Source: Flaccisagitta enflata
Lineage: Eukaryota; Chaetognatha; Sagittoidea; Aphragmophora
Direction of reading: 5' to 3'
Length of the DNA: 64,000 nucleotides
NCBI GenBank assembly: GCA_965153355.1
Contig: OZ231126.1
Coordinates: forward strand, 30,752,001 to 30,816,000
Both the position numbers and the translations under genes were made by a program. This document shows positions 56,793 through 64,000 of the stretch, piece by piece (the stretch's first letter is position 1; the number at the start of each line of letters is the position of its first letter). The notes under the pieces are model-generated. The model was not told the DNA's origin. It searched no databases and saw only the letters and a program-made list of their open reading frames with translations.

Positions 56793-59091
56793 CTCCAAAA
56801 AAAAAACGGAGGGAATCACTGCCAACTGTTACAATGGTTTACATACTCTATAGTCCCTTAGTCATGGTTTTAGTTTTTTTAGAATTACCAGGTTGTTACG
56901 TTATCTCCAGTTTTCCATTTCGGTCCGTTATTTTCTATGCTCGCCATACACCGCCATGCCTATCAAGTATAATTTCCGTTTATGCTCTTATCTATGCAGC
57001 CTCGTACTTACGGTTTACTACATTTATAAAACAATGTTTACTCTGTTCATTGTTATACAATTTTGAAAAAAATACAATATTACCCAAAAACTATCGGCTC
57101 AGAAACGATGACTAACTATGGCGTCAATTAAAGTGTGTCACAGGAAGAAGTTAGATATGGAATAAAAAGAAAAAAATAGTTTGAATTCCTTCATTTTTGA
57201 TAAAGTTAACTCCACTATTCAACTTCAAATTTGTTTGAGTCGTATCGCAGTTTGCTTATCAATCATGCTTCATCGTACATCTTCTTATCATTGTCGATCG
57301 CATTTTGATGCCATGGTTAAAAAAAGATAGAGAAATTTCGATGTCTATCATTCGCATTCTCGTTATTTGTTTATTGACAAGAATCTTCATGTCTGCCTGT
57401 CTGTCTGTTTCTCCTTCTCCTATTCTCCGCCTCATACACACACAAACACACACATTTTTTACTCTCCAACAGTTTTCTCTGATCGACTGAAGCGTTTAAA
57501 GATGGATTCCCCGAAACCCGAACCCACTTCCAATTGGATGACTTTAATTCGTCAAGCCGTGTCTCGAGAATGCGCCGCGCACGATGTCGAGGAATTGGCG
57601 GAAATGGAAACCTGCCCCGAAGACTGGATGCACTTCGTCCACGAAAACATGGACTGGAGTCCGTTTGAAAAGTCCGTCCAGTTGGTTTGGGACGAATGGT
57701 ATGATCATCAGGGCGTCTCTGAGGCGACTTCCATGAATCCCCGTAAAGACGATTTCCATCAACTTGGCCTTCCGCCGCAAATCAACTACAAAGTCAAAAT
57801 CACGGAAAAGGCCGCGATTCAGCCGCGAAAGTCGAGCGTCCGCGGCCGGTACATGGTCGCCAGCGAGGAAATCCCCGCCGGCAGCGTCGTGCTGCAGGAA
57901 AAGCCCTTCGCCTTCGTCCTCAACGGCGAGTTTAAACTGACTCATTGCAGTAACTGTTTCTGTCGACTCGAAGGCGACGATTTTAAAGTCTGCGACAAAT
58001 GCGAGGAAACTTACTTTTGTTCGGACAAATGCGCTCGTCAAGGACTGCAGAGTTTTCATCGTTACGAATGCCCGTTTATGAAAGGCTTACGGAGTTTGAA
58101 GCTGTATCCGTTGGCTTTCCGGATGTTTCTCCACGGATGGACCAACGCCATGCAGATTTATTTGGCCTCCAAGATGATTTCGTTGCAGGCTTTCCTCGAT
58201 CGCGGCCACAGTCTTCCGTCGCCGTCGGAGTTGGATCTGCTCTCCAACTGGCACGTCATTCCCGGCGAGCATTGTCTCAAACACGCCGTCATCGCCAAAC
58301 TCTTCGTCGAAATCCTCAAAGGCGGCGGCCTGTTCCGCGGGCTGCAGAATTACGTCCGCACGGCGGCGAAGGAGAAAGACGGCGTTGATTTGAGTCTGGA
58401 CGACGAATTGTTAAACGAAGACTTGGAACATTTCCTCGGCACGTATCTCTTGGACAATATTCAACGCGTCAAATTCAACTCTTTCGAAATGTCCGAATTC
58501 GTCATGTTGAGGAAAAACCCGATTCACACTTCGGAACCGCTGACGGACAATCAGGATCGACTTTACCGCGTGATCAGCGATTACAACACCACCGGCGCCG
58601 CGACTTACTTGAATACCAGTCAATTTAACCACAGTTGCAAACCCAACTGCAATTTCTATTTCATCAACAACGAGATTGTGGTGAGATCCAACCAGAAAAT
58701 CCCGGCGGGCGGGGAGATTAAAATCAGCTACGGACCGAATGTGATGAACACCAAATCGAAGAAGAAGAGAAAGCGACAACTGGCGGAAAGCTACGGATTC
58801 AATTGTCTCTGCGAACAATGCAACGGGAAATCCATCCGGTCGCAGATCGTGGAAGAAGAGGAGAGAGATAGAAAGATCGAGGCGGGAGTTTGGGACGAGG
58901 AGGAAGAGGAGGAGGCGGCGGCGAGGGCGGCGGCGGAGGAGGAGGAGGCGGCCGCGAGGGAGGAGAATGAGGAAGAGGATGATTTCGAGGATTTGCTGAA
59001 TGACGAACCGATGATTAATCGGAATAAGGAAGCCAGAATCGTGGAAGGGCAAGTTTGTTACAAATTGGCGGAAGCGAATTCGGCGTTTGAG
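56569..59091 (+). CDS. SMYD4: SMYD4-like SET/MYND protein, 3' end unresolved
   Basis: Join of 56569-56611 and 57473-59091 (554 codons so far). A probable protein lysine methyltransferase of the SMYD family. SET-N region with RGRYMVASEEIPAGSVVLQE (about 138-157); MYND zinc finger with C173, C176, C188, C191, C197, C201, H210 and C214; SET core with QFNHSCKPNCNFYF (NHSC at 400-403) and ISYGPN (Y434, G435), the cofactor-binding hallmarks; post-SET cysteines 459, 461 and 464 (NCLCEQC). A basic run KKKRKR (about 444) may be a nuclear signal, and an acidic Glu/Ala stretch lies at 475-524. The YGP motif and post-SET spacing point to SMYD4. The N-terminal TPRs of vertebrate SMYD4 are not seen. The exon ends GAG|GTCAGT in phase 0; the C-terminal part is either a tiny exon at 59296 or beyond the window. 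Confidence 0.8.
56690..56792. repeat. CTTTCT and CT microsatellites, SMYD4-like intron
   Basis: TTTCTC units, then (CT)n to about 56790. Confidence 0.95.
57473..59091 (+). CDS. SMYD4: SMYD4-like, exon 2
   Basis: 1619 nt carrying all recognisable domains. High GC at third positions. Intact frame. Confidence 0.85.
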
Positions 59092-59295
59092 GTCAGTGGA
59101 GGATGATGACGGTAGTGATGGTGATTTTGAAAAAAGTCGAAGAGACGAAGTCCCTTTGGTCTTTTGGAGTCCTGCAGAGAAAAACAGATTTCTCTTTGTT
59201 TTATGAAGCGTTGGGGCAAGTTGGTGCATTTTGGGGGCAGAATGGGACTACGCATGAAATTAATAGCTAAGAAAGAGCTCATTCTCCTCTTTCAG

Positions 59296-59328
59296 ATGAC
59301 GCCAAGCAGAATTCTGTGCGATCGATAG
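59296..59328 (+). CDS. SMYD4-like, candidate terminal micro-exon
   Basis: Acceptor CTCATTCTCCTCTTTCAG, then MTPSRILCDR and TAG, in phase 0 as required by the preceding donor. It would give a 564-residue protein lacking the C-terminal region of vertebrate SMYD4, so it may be spurious or an alternative end. Confidence 0.25.
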   Translation: MTPSRILCDR

Positions 59329-59416
59329 TTTTGGAGCTATGATTTTTTAAATCTTTTTTTATTTTTTCGCATTTTTCGCATTTTTCCCAAAAACGCGGAA
59401 TCAAGTTAATTGAAGT

Positions 59417-59762
<346 letters not shown>

Positions 59763-59808
59763 CAGCATTTACGACTTTTTTCCTACGGCGATTAGCCGCC
59801 TTTATTGG

Positions 59809-59831
59809 TAGTGATGATGATGATGATGATT

Positions 59832-59875
<44 letters not shown>

Positions 59876-59944
59876 AGGAATGAATATTGAGTAGGTGCAA
59901 GATAGTGATGATCATGATGATGGGAACGAGTAGGTGTTAGATAT

Positions 59945-59987
<43 letters not shown>

Positions 59988-59993
59988 ATTGAA

Positions 59994-60050
<57 letters not shown>

Positions 60051-60169
60051 ATTGATGATGATGATGATGATAAAGTCATTTATGATGATGATGATGATGA
60101 TGGAATGAATATTGAGTAGGTGCAAGATAGTGATGATCATGATGATGGGAACGAGTAGGTGTTAGATAT

Positions 60170-60261
<92 letters not shown>

Positions 60262-60463
60262 AGTGGGTGGACGTTGGTGACGATGACAATGACGATGATG
60301 ATCATGACCATGATGATGATAACGATGACGATGACGGTGACGATGATGACAATGACGATAATGATGATAATGATGATGATGATGATGATGATGACGACGA
60401 TGATGACAATGACAATGATGATGATTCTGATGATCATGATGACAATACTGATGAAGATGACGA

Positions 60464-60532
<69 letters not shown>

Positions 60533-60580
60533 CGTTGTCGTTGTCGTTGTTGTTGTTGTTGTTGTTGTTGACGATAACTG
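59809..60580. repeat. GAT and GTT microsatellites with a duplicated block
   Basis: (GAT)n tracts (59812-59870, 59945-60072, 60169-60260) are separated by a copied AATGAATATTGAGTAGGTGC... segment (59879-59944 and 60112-60170). Degenerate GAC/GAT follows to 60460, then (GTT)n 60466-60568. Confidence 0.97.
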
Positions 60581-60654
60581 TGATGAATGTAGATTATGGA
60601 GTAGCGGGTAGCGCCGCTACTATACTCGGCAAGACAGAGGCTTTGTCGGCAGCT

Positions 60655-60819
60655 TAAAGTAGAAGAAGAAGGAGAAAAAAAAGAAGAAGAAGAAGAGGCA
60701 GAAGAAGAGAGAAGAGAGGAAAGAGAGGAAAGAAAGGAAAGAGAGGAAAGAAAGGAAAGAAAGGAAAGAGAGGAAAGAGAGCAAAGAAGAAAGTCGGGAT
60801 AGAAAGAAAGGAAGAAAAA

Positions 60820-60867
<48 letters not shown>

Positions 60868-60870
60868 AAT
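60655..60870. repeat. GAAA/GAGG purine tract
   Basis: AGAAGAAG, GGAAAGAGA and (GAAA)n units. Confidence 0.95.
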
Positions 60871-61755
60871 GAAGAAATAAGGGAGTACGAGAATAGGTCA
60901 CCAAAACGAAATGAGCTTGCTACCCTTTTTTTGGCTCAGTAGACTCAAAATATATGGGTTTGTACCAATTTGGGGGCTGTGGCTTGAAAAAAAAACCTCA
61001 GAAGGCCCAAAAAACAAAAACGACCCTATTTTTGACATTTTTAGAGCATTTTTGAGTGAAAATATTAGTTCTTAAGTGAAAATACTAAACTTACTTAAGT
61101 TTTCATGTACCATTTCATGCATCAAAATGCATAGACTCTACATTTCCTCATGATAAGTAGCTTCTTTGCCCTTGAAAAGAATTGGTCAATATCATACAAA
61201 TACGGTATGATTCTTGAGCATTTCAAGTAGTACTGTTTTTCTAGCCTGAGTTGATTTGATCACAACCTCACCAATTGAAAGAAGATATAAGAAAAGTTCA
61301 GATATTTTCTTCAGTACATGTATATATCTGTAATCACATCAACCGTTATTTAGAAATTGAAATTGCATAAAACAATGAATGTGATACCAAACACAATTAA
61401 GTAAGAATCTTGAATAAGAAATCCAATGATCAAGCAGACAATTTGGATGAGCAAAAATAGGAAGTATGAGTTTTAGTCGGTGTGATTATCAAAAAATTGC
61501 ACCTATGTGGAAATGCTATGTGAAAGAAATCATGGGGAAGATCAGTGAGTAGAGTGTGGGAGACAGGAAGAGGGACATAAATAGAATGACCATTTCATAC
61601 GCCAGTTTTTTTTTGATGCAACATGACTACAAATGATTGTTCACCCACAATGATTTTGAAACTCATAAGCTCTCTCTGTGTGTGTAGATGGCACTTTTAA
61701 CCATTATTCTGCCCCATCTGAGCCAATCAGTTGTCTCCACATGGACTGAATGATC
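60871..61755. other. No gene recognised
   Basis: AT-rich DNA. No exon that continues the SMYD4-like gene was recognised. Confidence 0.4.
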
Positions 61756-62200
61756 TCACAGTTGAGAAGGGCAAAAACCAAATCTTTTTTTTTTTACATT
61801 TTTAGTCAAGGTTACTAAAGGCCTGATTTCAAGTATGTGTCTCCTTTCAAAGTCATCCAAAACTTCATCATTGGGATAGATCCTATATGTTTTTCCTTGA
61901 TCATCCTTTGCTCTTGTTTTCAGAGCAGTGAGAGCTTGCACACAAATGCTATCTTGTTGCTGATTGTAAGATTGCACAGATCCAAGGTTCCAGCCATCTT
62001 CTTGCAATGTGATAACAAATTCTTCTTCCTGTAATGGCCAATTGAAGTCTTTTAGAGGCTCCTCCACAGGTACCCTAGACCTCTTTGCTTGCTTATTGGC
62101 AGACTGAGGGGATGTTTCTAGTGAAAGCGTTAAACGCGTTCTGATCGCGTTTTAAGCCAAACGCGTTTTTAGTAGTGGGACCATTGAAAAAAAGTTTCAT

Positions 62201-62263
62201 GCCTTCCAAAAATCGAACTCCCAAACCCAAAAATGAGAATTAAGTGACTTACCAGTTCGCCAC
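62201..62263 (-). ncRNA. tRNA-like segment (arm 1)
   Basis: On the minus strand GTGGCGAACTGGTAAGTCAC resembles an A box (TGGCNNAGTGG) and GGGAGTTCGATTTTTGG a B box. Cloverleaf pairing is weak, so this is a tRNA-derived relic, not a gene for a working tRNA. Confidence 0.35.
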
Positions 62264-62425
62264 AAAGCGCTGCACAATCGTGGGGTATGGGATTGGACTT
62301 ATTTCAAAAGTGATTGGCAAGTTATTGCCCAAATGTAGTTTGAGACCGGTGCAAGATTTGCTTGTTCCAAAGATCGCTCTAGTTGCAAAGCAAAAAGGCA
62401 TTCAAATTTTAAAAAAGTCTATACC

Positions 62426-62493
62426 GGGGTGGCGAACATGCAGAGAGCGAGACTGCAAATTAAAAGTTGCAAGATCGAATCCTGCAATCCCCG
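62426..62493 (+). ncRNA. tRNA-like segment (arm 2)
   Basis: GGGGTGGCGAACATGCAGAG (A-box-like), then GTTGCAAGATCGAATCCTGC (B-box-like), and GGGG/CCCC at the ends that could form part of an acceptor stem. Inverted relative to arm 1. Confidence 0.35.
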
Positions 62494-63429
62494 AGACTTT
62501 TTTTCAATGGCGTTACTGCCTAAAACGCGTTATTCTTGAAATGCGAATGAAACGCGTTTCAGGCTTTCACTAGAAACATCCCCTAAGTACCTACTGACTC
62601 AGAAGCCACATAGACATCTTCTACAGTAATGACCTCTTGGTCAGATGGGTCAACTGTGTGCAAAGCAAGCAGATTTTCATACATCTGTTTGGCTGTGATA
62701 TTGCACTGTTTGAAATAAACAAAATCATTGGGCATTTCTGAAAACAAAGCCTTTTTCAACTTAACTTCTCTGCTCAGAATAGCCAACTGATCTGCCTCAC
62801 TCAGCTTTTTGATTCTGTCATAGCACTTTTTAACACATAAAGAAATCAGTAAATTTTTGGCCAAATCTCTTGTCAGCTTGTCTGCTTCACTGTCTGTCAA
62901 GGCCAACTTTGCTTTCATGATCTCTTTCTGAGACTTTGAAAAACCTGCTTCAATTTGATGAACTTCTTTCTGTTTGGCCTTTAGCTCCTTGTCCTTCAAC
63001 ATGTTGACTCCCTCATTACCAAAGGCAAGATCTAAACTTGTTTTTAGCACAAGTCTGTCACTGATAGCTTGGAAAGCAGAGCCTCCCTTGCTTCTTAACT
63101 GTTGAGAAAAATGTCCAAAATAATTTTCTCCAATTTTGTTGTCCACAGGGATGGTCTTAAGCTGTTCTTCAGTGAAGATTTCTGACAGAGGCTTTAAGTG
63201 TGTCTCTCCCTGGCTGCTTTCTTTGCTGAGTATTCCAGATATTCTGGACCAAATTCATACTGAATTCTTCGTTGCCTTGACAGAGTTGCAGCAAGCTGTT
63301 TCATCAAGACTTGCATTGCAGTTTATTGACATCACTGCTCAAGATGCTTGCAAAAGACTCCATCCATTCTTGTTTGTACTTTCTTCCAAATCATCCTCAA
63401 GAGCTGGAAGAGCATGCCTCTCAACTGAG

Positions 63430-63617
63430 CTGAATTTTAAACCTGGGATTGGTTCCATCATTTGTTTGTACAAATTTTGAAGGATACTTCGAAGAGCCAA
63501 ATGAGTTGGTCAAGGTTGCTGATCCAACAGAATACCAAGAAGTGGCTCCATCAAATGATAGCCAACCTCTACAGTTCATTCATAATGAGAGATGGGACAG
63601 TGATAGTGGAGAAAGGT
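63430..63617 (+). other. Exon-like open frame on the plus strand
   Basis: Frame reading VPSFVCTNFEGYFEEPNELV..ADPTEYQEVAPSNDSQPLQF..ERWDSDSGER and then AAAG|GTGAGA, a good donor. It overlaps the start of the minus-strand relic only at 63430-63480. No ATG; it may be an internal exon or part of a repeated element. Confidence 0.3.
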
Positions 63618-64000
63618 GAGAGGGGAGTAAAAGTAAAAGAGGAGAGAAAAGAGTGAAACAGAAAGAGGCAAACAGAGTCACAGAAAAAATTTTAAGCACA
63701 ATAACACTTTTATGTGTTTAAAAGATCCATTTTTTGCGAAAAAATGATTTTTTTTTGTCGAATTCTTTGACTAGCAGGGTCTTTTCACTATTTCAGGCAC
63801 ACTTTCTAGTTTTAAAGTTGAAATATAGCTTAGGAATTAGATTAGAACACTTTTTTGCCAAAAATAGCAAGCAAAAATGCTTAAAATCATAGAAAAATCG
63901 ATTTTTTAAGCGATCCGAGGGTTTTTTTTCAACCGATCGAGCTGAAAAAAGTTTCTAACATCTTATCTAAGCCCTACTCACATGTTAATCTGGTAGCAAG
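63618..64000. other. AT-rich end of window
   Basis: Short AGAGG-rich stretch, then AT-rich DNA. Nothing recognised. Confidence 0.5.

Larger units (their letters stand above)
62109..62583. mobile_element. 475-bp MITE with tRNA-like arms
   Basis: Ends GGGATGTTTCTAGTGAAAGC and GCTTTCACTAGAAACATCCC, followed inwards by AAACGCGTT on both sides. Outside are TGAG (62105-62108) and TAAG (62584-62587), a probable 4-bp duplication with one mutation. It sits inside the minus-strand coding relic. Confidence 0.85.
61756..63480 (-). pseudogene. Coding relic, interrupted by MITE and frame breaks
   Basis: Minus-strand coding text in several pieces: 63470-63350 (NLYKQMMEPIPGLKFSSVER...), about 63270-63190 (IQYEFGPEYLEYSAKKAARE, then a one-base shift), 63190-62584 (TIPVDNKIGENYFG...KELKAKQKEV...EDVYVASESVGT), the MITE 62109-62583, then 62108-61756 (EEPLKDFNWPLQEEEFVITL...CPSQL, stop). 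Joining across the MITE through one copy of its 4-bp duplication keeps the frame open. Lys/Glu-rich helices dominate the middle. I do not recognise the family; it could be a decayed, possibly repetitive element-derived gene or a host gene. At least two frame breaks plus the insertion make it non-functional as it stands. Confidence 0.6.

Noticed and set aside
57544-59282. Minus-strand frames up to 272 codons opposite the SMYD4-like exon
   Set aside because: Antisense shadows of a well-recognised SET/MYND exon; no motifs of their own.

Overview
The window is nuclear DNA of an animal. Two intact multi-exon genes with GT-AG introns encode families typical of animals: a SEC14-like protein with a PRELI-CRAL_TRIO-GOLD layout, and a SET/MYND protein. 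Exons are GC-richer than the AT-rich intergenic DNA. Everything between them is crowded with microsatellites, minisatellites and small inverted-repeat elements. The elements whose hairpin end sits beside a (GNCC/ACRG)-type tetranucleotide array recall the Helitron-related 'pearl'/HINE-type elements described from molluscs and insects, so a marine invertebrate is my guess. The species cannot be fixed from this sequence.

Layout. 0-5.2 kb: CTTT tracts, two copies of a ~400 bp MITE, two hairpin-ended elements, and opposed GC-rich triplet blocks. 5.2-5.7 kb: plus-strand coding relic with in-frame stops. 5.7-21 kb: no convincing gene; at least five inverted-repeat elements, one of them a ~550 bp palindrome with RFX X-box-like sites. 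21.2-28.9 kb: minus-strand gene B (uncharacterised), start near 28911, with exon-like pieces down to 21168; a MITE abuts its last piece. A 1.4 kb hairpin element carrying about 106 copies of an 11-mer and 1.5 kb of CT repeats lie inside its span. 29-32 kb: large fold-back repeat. 32.6 kb: possible LINE ORF1 relic. 34.4-39.8 kb: minus-strand gene A (uncharacterised), exons with matching splice phases but two in-frame stops, plus duplicated acidic exon cassettes split by a 1.8 kb hairpin element. 41-45 kb: tandem repeats and CT/CA/CTTT tracts.

45.8-53.3 kb: complete SEC14L1-type gene, six coding exons whose phases sum to an 856-residue frame. 53.6-55.7 kb: GGGGCCC-ended inverted-repeat element. 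56.6-59.1 kb: SMYD4-like gene, two exons (554 residues) and an unresolved 3' end. 59.4-60.9 kb: CT, GAT, GTT and GAAA arrays. 61.8-63.5 kb: minus-strand coding relic cut by a 475 bp MITE that contains two inverted tRNA-like segments.

The genes form no operon or pathway. The two intact genes are on the plus strand; both minus-strand genes are uncharacterised and invaded by repeats. The most notable pattern is the hairpin-ended element superfamily: more than fifteen copies or fragments, with stem sequences that change in compensating pairs and interiors that carry unrelated tandem arrays.
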